From the NCBI GenBank assembly GCA_002700095.1, contig PACL01000084.1:1-46005 (forward strand): a stretch of 46,005 bases of DNA, in the 5' to 3' direction. The notes under the pieces were generated by a model. The model was not told where the DNA came from. It did not search any database and was given only the letters and a program-made list of their open reading frames with translations. Each line of letters opens with the position of its first letter. Within the stretch, counting starts at the first letter, position 1. The stretch comes from Fulvimarina sp. (GTDB taxonomy: Bacteria > Pseudomonadota > Alphaproteobacteria > Rhizobiales > Rhizobiaceae). Shown piece by piece: positions 31,716-40,765 of this stretch. The position numbers were made by a program, and so were the translations under genes.

Positions 31716-34201
31716 ACCCCACCCATCCCGCCTTGCCGCAAGAAGCCCTCGGCCTGCCCGTCGTCGAGGTTCTGGCCGAGCTCTCCGACGCGCTCGCCCG
31801 CCATGGCAGCGCCGTCCTCGTCGCGCCGCCGGGGGCGGGCAAGACGACGCTGGTGCCGATCCATCTCCTGAGATCGGGCATCGCCGGCAGGATCATCCTG
31901 ATCGAGCCGCGCCGCCTCGCCGCCCGCGCCGCCGCCCGCCGGATGGCGTCGCTTATCGGCGAGGAGGTCGGCCAGACAGTCGGCTGGCGCATGCGGCTCG
32001 ACACCAGGGTCTCGGGCCGGACCCGCATCGAGGTCGTCACCGAGGGCGTCTTCACCCGAATGATCCTCGACGATCCGGAACTCGCCGGCATCGGCGCGGT
32101 GCTCTTCGACGAGTTCCACGAGCGGTCCCTCGACGCCGATTTCGGCCTGGCGCTGGCCATCGACGTCGCCTCGGCCTTGCGCGACGACCTGAAGCTCGTC
32201 GTCATGTCGGCGACGCTCGACGGCGCCCGGGTGGCGGCGCTGCTCTGCGATGCCCCGGTCGTCGAGAGCCGGGGGCGCGCCCATCCTGTCACGATCCAAT
32301 ACCGCGACCGGCCAGGCACAGTGCCGATCGAGGACGCCGTCGCCGGGGCGGTCCGCGCGGCCCTTTCCAGCGAGACGGGCAGCATCCTGGTCTTCCTGCC
32401 GGGCCAGAGGGAGATCCGCCGCGTTGCCGAGCGGCTGGGCCCGCACCTGCCGGCAGGCGTCCTGCTGGCGCCGCTCTACGGCGCCCTCGACGCGACCGAG
32501 CAGGATCTGGCCGTGCGCCCGGCGCCGCCCGGCATTCGCAAGATCGTCCTCGCCACCGACATCGCCGAGACCTCGCTGACCATTGAGGGCGTTCGCGTCG
32601 TCGTCGATGCCGGCCTGAAACGGCGGCCGGCCTTCGAGCCGGAGACCGGCTTGACGCGACTGGAGACCGTGCGAGTGTCGCGGGCCTCCGCCGACCAGCG
32701 GGCGGGCCGCGCCGGGCGCACTGAACCCGGCACCGCGATCCGCTTGTGGCGGGCCGAGCAGACCGCCGCGCTGGAGGCCTTCGACCAGCCGGAGATCCTG
32801 GCGAGTGACCTGTCGGGGCTGCTCCTCGACTGCGCCGCCTGGGGCGTCGACGATCCGGGAAAGCTCCCGCTGCTCGATCCGCCGCCGCCGGCCGCGGTCA
32901 GGGAGGCGGCAAAGCTCCTCGCCGATCTCGGCGCCCTCGACGGGGCGGGGCGCCTCACCGGGGCGGGCGAGGCGATGCGGGCGCTGCCGCTGCCACCGCG
33001 GCTGGCGCACATGGTCGCGGCCGCCGATCCGGACGACACGGCGACCGCCGCCGAGATCGCCGTGCTCCTGACCGAGCGCGGCCTCGGCGGCACCGACGTC
33101 GACGTCGCCGAACGGCTGCGGCAGTTGCGCAGCAGCCGCGATCCGCGCTCGAGGGACGCGCAGACCCTTGCCCGCCGCATCGCTGGGACGAGCCGCGAAG
33201 CGTCCCGCCGGCGCGGCGCGGCGTCGGCGGACTGGACGACCGGCGGGGACGTCGGCGCGATCCTCGCCCTCGGCTATCCGGACCGCATCGCCCTGCGCCA
33301 GGGCTCGCAGTTCACCCTCGCCAACGGTCGCGGAGGCACCATCGGCCAGACCAGCCGACTCGCCAAAGAGCGCGCGCTGGTCGCGGCCGAGATCGTCGGA
33401 CCGGCCTCCGGCGGGACCATCGTCTCGGCCGCGGTCCTGGACAAGGCTTCGCTCGAGCGGATCGTCGCAGCGAGGGCCGTCGAGGAGGAGGTCGTCGCCT
33501 TCGTCCCAGAGGCCCGGGCGGTGCGGGCCTTCCGGCTGACACGGCTCGGCCGGGCCGTCATGGGCCGGGTGCCGACGCCGCTGCCGCAGGACGAGCGGGT
33601 CACGGCGGCGCTCGGAGACGGACTTCGCCGCTTGGGCATCCGGACGCTGGATTTCGGCAAGGAAGGGGAGCGGCTGCTGGGACGGCTGCGGTTTCTGGCC
33701 AAGGCCTTCGGCGATCCGTGGCCGGACCTGTCGGATGCGGCGCTGTCGCAGGCTGCGGAGACCTGGCTGCTCGCCTATGCTCCGGGGGCGTCGAGCTTTG
33801 CGGATCTGTCGCCGGACCGGGTCGTCGCCGGGCTGAACGGCCTCGTGCCGCCGGCCTTCCAGGGGCGTCTCGACGAGTTGGCCCCCGGTCATTTCGAGGC
33901 GCCGTCGGGCTCGCGCGTGCCGATCCGTTACGAGGAGGACCAGCCGGTGCTGGCGATCCGGGTGCAGGAGCTGTTCGGCCTGTCGGTCCATCCCGCCATC
34001 GCCGACGGCCGCCTGCCGCTGACGCTGGAGCTCCTGTCGCCGGCCCATCGGCCGATCCAGATCACCCGCGACCTTCCCGGCTTCTGGCAGGGATCCTGGC
34101 GGGACGTCCGCGCCGATCTGCGCGGACGCTATCCGAAACACGAATGGCCGGAAGATCCAGCCGCCGCAAAAGCAACGGCGCGGGCCAAGCCGCGCCGCTG
34201 A
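31712..34201 (+). CDS. hrpB: ATP-dependent helicase HrpB
   Basis: 829 residues, the normal HrpB size. DEAH/RHA helicase core: Walker A APPGAGKTT (38-46), motif II DEFH (133-136, in the HrpB-specific DEFHERSLDADFGL), motif III SATLDG, motif VI QRAGRAGR. The C-terminal ~300 residues (FGKEGERLLGRL to the end, with a basic KAKPRR-like tail) match the HrpB C-terminal domain. HrpB is a 3'-5' RNA helicase of unclear role in bacteria. It overlaps the ynjD gene by 4 nt, so its translation is probably coupled to a transporter operon. Confidence 0.95.
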   Translation: MNPTHPALPQEALGLPVVEVLAELSDALARHGSAVLVAPPGAGKTTLVPIHLLRSGIAGRIILIEPRRLAARAAARRMASLIGEEVGQTVGWRMRLDTRVSGRTRIEVVTEGVFTRMILDDPELAGIGAVLFDEFHERSLDADFGLALAIDVASALRDDLKLVVMSATLDGARVAALLCDAPVVESRGRAHPVTIQYRDRPGTVPIEDAVAGAVRAALSSETGSILVFLPGQREIRRVAERLGPHLPAGVLLAPLYGALDATEQDLAVRPAPPGIRKIVLATDIAETSLTIEGVRVVVDAGLKRRPAFEPETGLTRLETVRVSRASADQRAGRAGRTEPGTAIRLWRAEQTAALEAFDQPEILASDLSGLLLDCAAWGVDDPGKLPLLDPPPPAAVREAAKLLADLGALDGAGRLTGAGEAMRALPLPPRLAHMVAAADPDDTATAAEIAVLLTERGLGGTDVDVAERLRQLRSSRDPRSRDAQTLARRIAGTSREASRRRGAASADWTTGGDVGAILALGYPDRIALRQGSQFTLANGRGGTIGQTSRLAKERALVAAEIVGPASGGTIVSAAVLDKASLERIVAARAVEEEVVAFVPEARAVRAFRLTRLGRAVMGRVPTPLPQDERVTAALGDGLRRLGIRTLDFGKEGERLLGRLRFLAKAFGDPWPDLSDAALSQAAETWLLAYAPGASSFADLSPDRVVAGLNGLVPPAFQGRLDELAPGHFEAPSGSRVPIRYEEDQPVLAIRVQELFGLSVHPAIADGRLPLTLELLSPAHRPIQITRDLPGFWQGSWRDVRADLRGRYPKHEWPEDPAAAKATARAKPRR

Positions 34202-34248
34202 CATCGTTTTGCTTTGGCCACCGCGAAGGGTGGCGTATCGGCCCAGCC

Positions 34249-34743
34249 TCAGGCGGCGGCCTTGTTGACGCCGCCCTCGGCGATTTCGGTCATCGTCCGG
34301 TCACCATGCGCCGTCGCATCGAGGCACTTCTGCAGCTTGGCGGCATCCTCCTTGAGGCCGAGCCGCTTGGCGAAGGCCGTCAGGCAGCCGTAACCGGCGA
34401 TGCCGTAATGCGTCATGCGCTGGTATTGGGTGATGATCATCGCGTCCCGGGCGTCGGCGTCGGTGATCTCCTCGTCGAGCCCGTGGGAGCGGGCCTCCCT
34501 GACGAGGCCTTCCATGCCCTTGCAGAACTCGCCCGTCGGGTCCTCGCCATGCGCCGTGATGATCTCGGAGAGGGTCTTGCGGCCTTCCTCGATCCCTTCG
34601 ACGCCGGCCGCGAGGGCCTTCTTCAGCTCGGGATGATGGGCCGCCTCGGCGAGTTCCCGCGTGGCCTTCGCGGCCTGGGTGTCGGCGCTGTAGATGTCCT
34701 GCAGCTGGTCGATGTAGATGTCCTTGAGGTTGGCGATCGCCAT
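34249..34743 (-). CDS. DUF892 / YciE-like ferritin-like stress protein
   Basis: 164 residues. The start MAIANLKDIYIDQLQDIYSAD and the four-helix pattern with HHPELKKAL, E-x-x-R and HYGIAGYGCLTAFAKRLG are diagnostic of the YciE/DUF892 group, helical ferritin-like di-metal proteins induced by osmotic and general stress. AAGGAG lies just upstream of the ATG. An inverted repeat GGAGC AAA GCTCC (about 34800-34812) with the doubled TGTCAGCG lies in the upstream region and may be regulatory. The neighbours (hrpB convergent, actS divergent) are unrelated. Confidence 0.9.
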   Translation of the reverse strand: MAIANLKDIYIDQLQDIYSADTQAAKATRELAEAAHHPELKKALAAGVEGIEEGRKTLSEIITAHGEDPTGEFCKGMEGLVREARSHGLDEEITDADARDAMIITQYQRMTHYGIAGYGCLTAFAKRLGLKEDAAKLQKCLDATAHGDRTMTEIAEGGVNKAAA

Positions 34744-35032
34744 GAGGTGTCTCCTTGAGTTTCCGAGAGGTGGGCGGGACGGCCTGTCAGCGTGTCAGCG
34801 TGGAGCAAAGCTCCGCAGCTGGCGCCGTCGTCGCCGAACCATTGCCGGTTAAAGATCCGACAGCGGGCTGGCGTTCCGCTCCGGGAGACAGGTTTATGTA
34901 GCCGGCCACGTTTTTCTGCAGCCCGTCGCCGTTCCCCGGTGTGCGGCGAAGGATGCGGCGGAATGCGGCGCGCGCCATCCCCGTGTCCCGCCCTATAGTC
35001 GTTCGTGTCAGCAGGGAGGGCAGCCGGAACCA

Positions 35033-36385
35033 ATGGGACAGGAGAGCGCCAGGACGCGCAACAGCGCCGAGACGCACGAGCCGCATTCGCTGGACCTGGT
35101 GACGGGCATGCGGGAGAGCCAGCGGCTGCGGCTGGCGACGCTGGTGCGGCTGCGCTGGCTGTCCGTGGCAGGCCAGGTGGCCGCCTGCGTCAGCGTCGCC
35201 TGGATTCTGGAATGGTCGTTTCCGGTCCTGCCGTGCTTTGCGCTGATCGCCACCTCGGTGGGGCTCAATCTCTATCTCGCCAGCCGGTATTCCGGCAGCT
35301 TCCGCCTGTCGTCCACGGCGGCGCTGGCGGTCCTCGCCTTCGACATCCTGCAGCCGACCGGGCTGTTGATGCTCACGGGCGGCATCCAGAACCCGTTCTC
35401 GGTCTTCCTGATCGTCCCGGCGCTGATCGCCTCGGCGACGCAGCCGCCCCTGACGGTGGCCATCATCACCGGCTTCGCCGTCGCCGCCACCACCCTCCTG
35501 GCCACGGTTCACATGCCGCTTCCCTGGTCCGAGCCCGGCGGCGTATCGCTTCCGGCGGGCTATGTCGGCGGCCTCTGGTTCGCCATCGTCGCGACCCTCG
35601 TCTTCGCAGCCGTCTACATCTACCGCGTGGCGGCAGAATCGCGCGCCCTTGCCGATGCCCTCGCGGCGACCGAACTTGTCCTGCAGCGCGAGCAGCATCT
35701 GTCCGCCCTCGACGGGCTGGCTGCGGCGGCGGCGCACGAACTGGGCACGCCGCTCTCGACGATCGCCCTCGTCGCCAAGGAAATGCATCGATCGGTCCCG
35801 CAGGACCAGCCGATCGCCGAGGACGTCCTCCTCCTCGTCGAACAGGTGGAGCGGTGCCGGCTGATCCTGCGACGGCTGACGTCGCTGTCGTCGTCCAGCG
35901 AGAGCCATCTCGCCAACCTTTCGCTCCTGGCCCTGCTCGACGAGGTCGCCGAACCCCATCGCAACTTCGGCGTCGATCTCGACGTCGAAGTCGTCGAGCA
36001 ACATGGCGACGAGCCTTGCGCCCGGCGCAATGCGGCGGTGATCTACGGCATCGGCAACATCGTCGAGAATGCCGTCGACTTCGCCCAGTCCGCGGTGGTG
36101 ATCCGGGCGGGATGGTCGCAGAGTCTGGTCTGGATCGAGGTCCTGGACGACGGCCCCGGTTTCCCGCCGGCCGTTCTCGACCGGATCGGCGATCCCTACA
36201 TGTCGAAGCGCGACTATCGCGATCAGCGCAGCGCCGGCGGTCTGGGGCTCGGCCTGTTCATCGCCATGACGCTGTTGCAGCGGTCCGGCGCGACGGTGAA
36301 GATCGAGAACCGGCCGAAGGCGGGCGCGATCGCGACCATCGTCTGGTCGCGGCATGCCTATTCGGCCGGCAAGTCCGCCGGGTGA
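35033..36385 (+). CDS. actS: redox-sensing histidine kinase ActS/RegB
   Basis: 450 residues. Six hydrophobic segments are followed by a cytosolic kinase. The quinone-site heptapeptide GGIQNPF is at 116-122. The H-box AAAHELGTPLSTIAL has phospho-acceptor His235. A redox cysteine equivalent to RegB Cys265 is at 275 (VERCRLIL). The ATPase N-box IVENAVDFA, DDGPGFP and GGLGLGLFIA complete the domain. RegB/ActS/PrrB kinases sense aerobic ubiquinone and redox state and phosphorylate RegA/ActR, controlling respiration, CO2 and N2 fixation genes. The cognate regulator lies 596 bp downstream in the same direction. Confidence 0.95.
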   Translation: MGQESARTRNSAETHEPHSLDLVTGMRESQRLRLATLVRLRWLSVAGQVAACVSVAWILEWSFPVLPCFALIATSVGLNLYLASRYSGSFRLSSTAALAVLAFDILQPTGLLMLTGGIQNPFSVFLIVPALIASATQPPLTVAIITGFAVAATTLLATVHMPLPWSEPGGVSLPAGYVGGLWFAIVATLVFAAVYIYRVAAESRALADALAATELVLQREQHLSALDGLAAAAAHELGTPLSTIALVAKEMHRSVPQDQPIAEDVLLLVEQVERCRLILRRLTSLSSSSESHLANLSLLALLDEVAEPHRNFGVDLDVEVVEQHGDEPCARRNAAVIYGIGNIVENAVDFAQSAVVIRAGWSQSLVWIEVLDDGPGFPPAVLDRIGDPYMSKRDYRDQRSAGGLGLGLFIAMTLLQRSGATVKIENRPKAGAIATIVWSRHAYSAGKSAG

Positions 36386-36981
36386 CGCGCGCTATCGCAG
36401 AAAGCCCTTCGCAAGGCATCTGATTCGGGGCACTTGCGCGCAGTCGGCGTCAGATGCAATCTATGGGTGAATCAATCTGTCGCATGATCGGCCTGGCGGG
36501 GGGGGGGGGCAAGCCTGGCACGCGACGCCCCTGCCGATCATCCCGGCACACGACGCTGCCGTAGCCTCGGCACGCCTGCTGCGCGTGCGGCGTATTTCGG
36601 CGACTTACTGCGACGGCGACAGGAACGTCGCGCGGCCAAGAGCTTGCCACCGGTCATTGGCGCCGCCGGCGACTCCCGAGGCTGGGGCGGCCTGCCCGAC
36701 GCGGATGGAGACGGTTGCCGGACGTGACGACTTCCGATGGATGTCGGCCGCAACGCTGCGCAAAAAAGCGGCTGATCAACAAAAGTTTAGTTCACGTGTG
36801 ATGCATCTGCGCAATTAGTCGCAGCGTAGTTATGACGCGCACCGAACCGGCCCACGATGGATTTTTTCCTGCGCGAAGGCGTTTTGCCTGTGCCGAATGC
36901 CGAAGCGTTCGGCAGGGTTGAAGATGGCGGAGTTCGGCCGGTTGCCGACAAATGTATGGGACGAATAGATTGGGCCAGAGA
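36386..36981. other. 596-bp gap between actS and actR with poly-G run
   Basis: No credible coding sequence is seen. It contains an uninterrupted run of 12 G (36498-36509) and a near-palindrome TGCGCAATTAGTCGCA (36808-36823) within an AT-richer stretch (~36770-36870) that is the likeliest promoter region of actR. The gap is long for a kinase/regulator pair of this family, which often sits in close tandem. Confidence 0.6.
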
Positions 36982-37551
36982 ATGCTCGACCAAACCATGA
37001 TGCCGTTCGACATGCCGCTTCAGGTCAGTGATCCGACTTTACTGCTCGTCGACGACGACAAGCCGTTTCTCCAGCGCATGAGCCGGGCGCTGGACCAGCG
37101 CGGATTTCTGGTGAGCACCGCAGAGAGCATCGCCAGCGGCCTCAGCGCCCTCGAGGATCATGCCCCGGCCCATGCCGTGGTCGACATGCGGCTCGCCGAC
37201 GGGAATGGCCTGGAGGTGGTGGCGGCGCTGCAGCGCAAGCGGCCCGATGCACGGGCGATCATCCTGACCGGCTACGGTAACATCGCGACGGCGGTCACGG
37301 CGGTCAAGCTTGGTGCCATCGACTATCTGGCCAAGCCGGCTGATGCGGACGACGTGACGGCCGCCCTGCTGCGCTGTTCCGGCCTCAATGTCGAGATGCC
37401 GGAAAACCCGATGTCGGCTGATCGCGTCCGCTGGGAGCACATCCAGCGCGTCTACGAACTCTGCGACCGCAACGTCTCGGAGACCGCCCGGCGCCTGTCG
37501 ATGCACCGGCGCACGCTGCAGCGCATCCTCGCCAAGCGCGCCCCGCGCTGA
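36982..37551 (+). CDS. actR: response regulator ActR/RegA
   Basis: 189 residues from the ATG at 36982; an upstream in-frame ATG at 36952 has no ribosome-binding site and would exceed the usual 184-190. Receiver domain: acidic pocket LLLVDDD, phospho-acceptor Asp68 in AVVDMRLADG, Thr in ILTGYGNIATAV and Lys in YLAKPAD. The C-terminal Fis-type helix-turn-helix RVYELCDRNVSETARRLSMHRRTLQRILAKR is nearly invariant in RegA/PrrA/ActR. It activates or represses redox-responsive genes after phosphorylation by ActS. Confidence 0.95.
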   Translation: MLDQTMMPFDMPLQVSDPTLLLVDDDKPFLQRMSRALDQRGFLVSTAESIASGLSALEDHAPAHAVVDMRLADGNGLEVVAALQRKRPDARAIILTGYGNIATAVTAVKLGAIDYLAKPADADDVTAALLRCSGLNVEMPENPMSADRVRWEHIQRVYELCDRNVSETARRLSMHRRTLQRILAKRAPR

Positions 37552-37905
37552 CACAGCTTGCCGCATCGTTGCGTGCGGGGGCTGCCGCACATCGCCTGCA
37601 AAAGTTCATTCCAGGCAAGCGCCGCTCTCAGGCGATTGCCCGGATGGTAGACGGACGAAGCGGCGGGGCAGGACGATCCGCTAACGCCCGCTCGTCCCGT
37701 GAGGTCTCCCGCAGTCCAACCCGCCGATGCGCTTCCGCCGATTCGTGTCCGCCCGGGCAGCGCGACCGCCGCGCCTCGCGATTCCCTTCTCAGTCGTCTG
37801 CGGCGCAATCGCAATATGCGAAAATCGCTCCGAGTCGGTGGTCTGGGGACGCTTGGGTCTGCTGAAGAACCAACTATACCAGTGGCGTGATCAAGATTTT
37901 GATGA
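37552..37905. other. 354-bp gap between actR and the tRNA fragment
   Basis: No gene is recognised. The first 200 bases are GC-rich like the neighbours. From about 37800 the composition becomes AT-richer, ending at the tRNA fragment that marks a junction. No terminator with a T-run is seen after actR. Confidence 0.5.
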
Positions 37906-37932
37906 TGGCGGTGAGAGAGGGATTCGAACCCG
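37906..37932 (-). pseudogene. 3' fragment of a tRNA-Ser gene (attachment-site scar)
   Basis: Read on the minus strand this is GGGTTCGAATCCC followed by TCTCTCACCGCCA: the T-arm, acceptor 3' strand (TCTCACC), discriminator G and encoded CCA of a class II tRNA-Ser, whose 5' acceptor would be GGTGAGA. Upstream of the T-loop the match stops: the 5' T-stem strand no longer pairs fully, and no anticodon or D arm follows. This is the classic duplicated tRNA end left by a tyrosine integrase. By orientation the intact tRNA-Ser should lie to the right of this point, outside the window, with the inserted element between. Confidence 0.75.
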
Positions 37933-38164
37933 CCAGTCTGATGATACAACGAAAACAGGAACTTGTCGCTGGCCGCATGATTGCTACCAGCATATGGGAA
38001 CTTGTGCGGGAACATAGAGATACTGCCGTCGCTCGGCAATGCTGGCCCGTAGAAGGTTTTCCGACTTGGGATGCTGTGCGGACCGCCAGGTTCACGATGA
38101 CCATCGATCGTTGCCGTCTGCGGCCAGCGCGCCGGAGCCTGCGAACGGCTGCGCCGCCATCGCC

Positions 38165-38785
38165 GATCCGGCGCCGGGTGCCCGTGTCCGGTTCGAAGGC
38201 GGCCGCAGCCATGTCGGGACCGCACGTCCGGAGATCCCGCTCGACGGGGAGGGGCCGCTCCGGCCGGTGCGGCTTCGCCGTTCCTCGTCGATGCAGCGCC
38301 GGTGACCAATGCCCGCTTCGCCGCTTTCGTCGCGGCGACCGGCTACGTCACCCAATCGGAACGCTTCGGCTGGAGCCCCGTCTTCATCGGTCTGCTGCCC
38401 GAGGCGAAGCGGCAGCCATCGGCTTCGGCGACACCCTGGTGGACCGCCTGCGAGAGTGCCAACTGGGCGGCGCCGGAGGGCCCGGGAAGTACCGTCGCCG
38501 ACCGCGCCGGTCATCCGGTCGCCCAGGTCTCCTTCGAAGACGCACACGCCTTCGCCATCTGGGCCGAAGGTCGGCTTTCCACGGAGGCGGAGTGGGAACA
38601 TGCGCCCGCGGCGGTGTTGGTGGAGATCCACGGTTTCCATGGAGCGAGCGCGAGCTGGATGACATCGAGTTTATGCCGGCAAATGTCTGGCAGGGTCGAT
38701 TTCCAGGCAGCAACACTTGCGCCGACAGTTTCTCGGCACGTCTCCCATCGGTGCCTTTCCCCCAAATGAGGTCGGCCGCGCCGTG
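38165..38785 (+). pseudogene. decayed formylglycine-generating-enzyme-like gene
   Basis: Family-like sequence continues only by switching frames. RPEIPLDGEGPLRPVRL (ending ~38276) jumps to SPFLVDAAPVTNARF and ATGYVTQSERFGWS, running to GRLSTEAEWEHA (~38607). It then jumps to RFPWSERELDDIEFMPANVW and RFPGSNTCADSF (~38730), then to FLGTSPIGAFPPNEV (~38785), where it stops short of the expected NMCGNVWEW end. At least three frameshifts and loss of both ends show it is not functional. The parent belongs to the SUMF1/FGE-like fold, which includes sulfatase-activating enzymes. No sulfatase is nearby. It lies next to the tRNA scar, as expected in a decaying island edge. Confidence 0.78.
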
Positions 38786-38961
38786 ACCCGCGATAAACAA
38801 GATGGCACTCGAAGGCTCATCATCTTGTCGCCCATAGCTGGCCGTTCCGATCTGTCCGCGCCACAGATGCGTCCTGCAGCGCTGCCAAAGGCGGGCCAAT
38901 ATCAGCGCTGCATCGATCAGAGTCGGTACTACCTTACTAAAAGGAAAGGTTCAGATTCAAG

Positions 38962-39876
38962 CTAAAGTTGATGCCTGGCCATTTCCGCTCTCAGTGCTGT
39001 GGCAAGAGGCTGCAGTCGGAAGTCAAGAGCCTGTTCGACGAGCGCACCCGAGACGTGGTCGACGAAGAGAGGTGGAACGGGGGTATCACGAAAGGTGAAC
39101 CGGGCGCCCGGCCGAATCTTCCCGATCTCGTCGGCGAGGGCCCGTGCCGCGACGCGGTAGCCGCCTGAATTCAGAACCGGCGGCAGCGAGACCGGGCTGC
39201 GGACCGTAAGTGCGAGCAGACGGGCGGCATCTCCGGCCGAGACGAGGCTCAACGGATCGTCCGGGCCAAGAGGGACCTCGATGACATCTTTCCGGGTTGG
39301 ATCGAGCATATGCGAAGTCCAGGCTGTGAAGCCGTGGCGGCGGCCCGGGCCGAAGACGACACTGAGGCGTATGCCACAGGTCTCGACCGCGCCCTCGGCG
39401 CGGATGCGCAGGGCGATGAAATCGTTGAAGGCCTTCATCGCGCCATAGGTGGTGCCGTGCTTTTCGAGCGGGCAGGACTCGGCTTCGGTTATCGCGCGAT
39501 CGCCGTAGACGGACTGGTCGGGGCCGTAGGCGGCGATCGAGCTCGAATAGACGACCCGGCCAACTCCCGAGGCGCGGGCGGCATCGAGAACGTGGAGATG
39601 ACCGTTGACGTTGATCCGCGTCGAGCGATCGAGATCGGCCTCGATGGCGTCGCCGGTCGCATAGGCCAGGTTCACGATCACGTCGGGCCGCATGTCGGCG
39701 ACCAGCGACGCGACGGCCTCGCGGTCGCCCACATCGATCGCGTGGAGGGGCCAGGAGGCTGCGTCATCGCGAGCCGTGGCAACATCGGCTCCGACGACCG
39801 CAACATGCGCCTCGGAGAGCGCCGCCATGAGCCGGCGGCCGACGAACCCCGCCGCGCCGAACACCAGAACCTTCAT
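38962..39876 (-). CDS. NAD-dependent epimerase/dehydratase family protein
   Basis: 304 residues from the ATG that opens MKVLVFGAAGFVGRRL; upstream in-frame codons overlap low-quality sequence. Extended SDR fold: the Rossmann loop GAAGFVG is at 7-13, then NLAYATGD, the catalytic VYSSSIAAYG Ser and YGAMK (Tyr-x-x-x-Lys). It probably acts on a nucleotide sugar, sugar acid or related hydroxy compound with NAD. Given its neighbours it may oxidise or epimerise an acid intermediate, similar to uronate dehydrogenases. It is the third gene of a minus-strand run after the hydroxyacid dehydrogenase and decarboxylase-fold genes (101-bp gap). Confidence 0.88.
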   Translation of the reverse strand: MKVLVFGAAGFVGRRLMAALSEAHVAVVGADVATARDDAASWPLHAIDVGDREAVASLVADMRPDVIVNLAYATGDAIEADLDRSTRINVNGHLHVLDAARASGVGRVVYSSSIAAYGPDQSVYGDRAITEAESCPLEKHGTTYGAMKAFNDFIALRIRAEGAVETCGIRLSVVFGPGRRHGFTAWTSHMLDPTRKDVIEVPLGPDDPLSLVSAGDAARLLALTVRSPVSLPPVLNSGGYRVAARALADEIGKIRPGARFTFRDTPVPPLFVDHVSGALVEQALDFRLQPLATALRAEMARHQL

Positions 39877-39977
39877 CTGCCGTCGTCCTCCGTTTGCCGT
39901 GGCGCGCCATGCGCCGGGCCAAAGCGTCGGAGCGTCCCCTGCGCGATCGTATCGACGCACGACGCTCTACCGTTCGA

Positions 39978-40742
39978 TCAGGGCGTCAGACGCTTCAGGA
40001 GGCGGCGATCCTCGAGATCGAAGCCGCCGGCATAGACCCGCGACGCCATGAAATGGGCGCCGAGGATCTCGGGCTCGAGGTCGGCGATCGGGTCGAACTC
40101 CGACGGGTAGAGCTTGAGGTCGACCTTGCCGGCGAGCGGTGCGGAATATTCGAGCGGGGTCAGACGGTAGACGACGTCCTCATAGGCCGGCTCGGGACGC
40201 TCTGGGTGGGGCAGACGGCGCACGTGGATTTCGCCGCCCGGCTGCTCATCGCCATCGACCAGGCGCACAATCGGAGCAGAATCGTCCGGCACGAAGGTGA
40301 ATTCGGCGAGCTGGAAGCCGCGGCGATTGACCCAGCCGCGGGTTGCGCCAAAGGCGTCCTCGTCGAATTGGTAGGTGCAATCCTTCTTGGTGTAGCCGAA
40401 CAACTCCCGCCCGGCGACCATGCCGATCGGATCGCTGCAATACATGTAGATATGGGTCTGCGTGAAAAGATCCTGGTAGCGCACCGCGACGGTGATCATC
40501 AGGTCGAACATCGCGCCCTTGTGCACCGAGAGCGTATGGCCGGGCGACAGCATGAAGCGGAACGCGACGCGATCGTTGACGCGCTCGAAACCGCTTCCCT
40601 CGAGCATCGCATCGATCTTCGCCGGGTCCACCCGAGTGACCACCTCGACGGTGCGCAGCGTGCAGTCCCATTCGAGCGGATAGGCCGGGGAATGGTGCGG
40701 GTTCACACCGCTCTTGGGGTAAAGCTTGAAATTGCCGAACAT
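39978..40742 (-). CDS. acetoacetate decarboxylase-fold enzyme
   Basis: 254 residues, the usual size of the acetoacetate decarboxylase (ADC) superfamily. Family patterns are YMYCSDPIGMVAGRELFGYTKKDC, where the GYTKK lysine corresponds to the Schiff-base Lys, and SPAYPLEWDCTLRTVEV at the N-terminus. True ADCs release CO2 from acetoacetate, but other members act as aldolase-dehydratases on 2-oxo acids using the same Lys. With a hydroxyacid dehydrogenase and FAA hydrolase beside it, action on a 2-oxo acid intermediate is plausible. A GGAGGAA ribosome-binding site precedes the ATG. The gene starts 23 nt after the dehydrogenase stop. Confidence 0.85.
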   Translation of the reverse strand: MFGNFKLYPKSGVNPHHSPAYPLEWDCTLRTVEVVTRVDPAKIDAMLEGSGFERVNDRVAFRFMLSPGHTLSVHKGAMFDLMITVAVRYQDLFTQTHIYMYCSDPIGMVAGRELFGYTKKDCTYQFDEDAFGATRGWVNRRGFQLAEFTFVPDDSAPIVRLVDGDEQPGGEIHVRRLPHPERPEPAYEDVVYRLTPLEYSAPLAGKVDLKLYPSEFDPIADLEPEILGAHFMASRVYAGGFDLEDRRLLKRLTP

Positions 40743-40765
40743 TGCGTTCCTCCTTCTTCGACGCC

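Noticed and set aside
31487..34204. A 905-codon minus-strand open frame antisense to hrpB
   Set aside because: HrpB on the plus strand has all helicase motifs; the antisense frame is a GC-bias shadow.
36808..36823. Possible RegA/ActR binding site TGCGCAATTAGTCGCA upstream of actR
   Set aside because: It shares GCG...TTA..CGC elements with published RegA consensus forms, but the spacing is two bases short, so I do not claim it.
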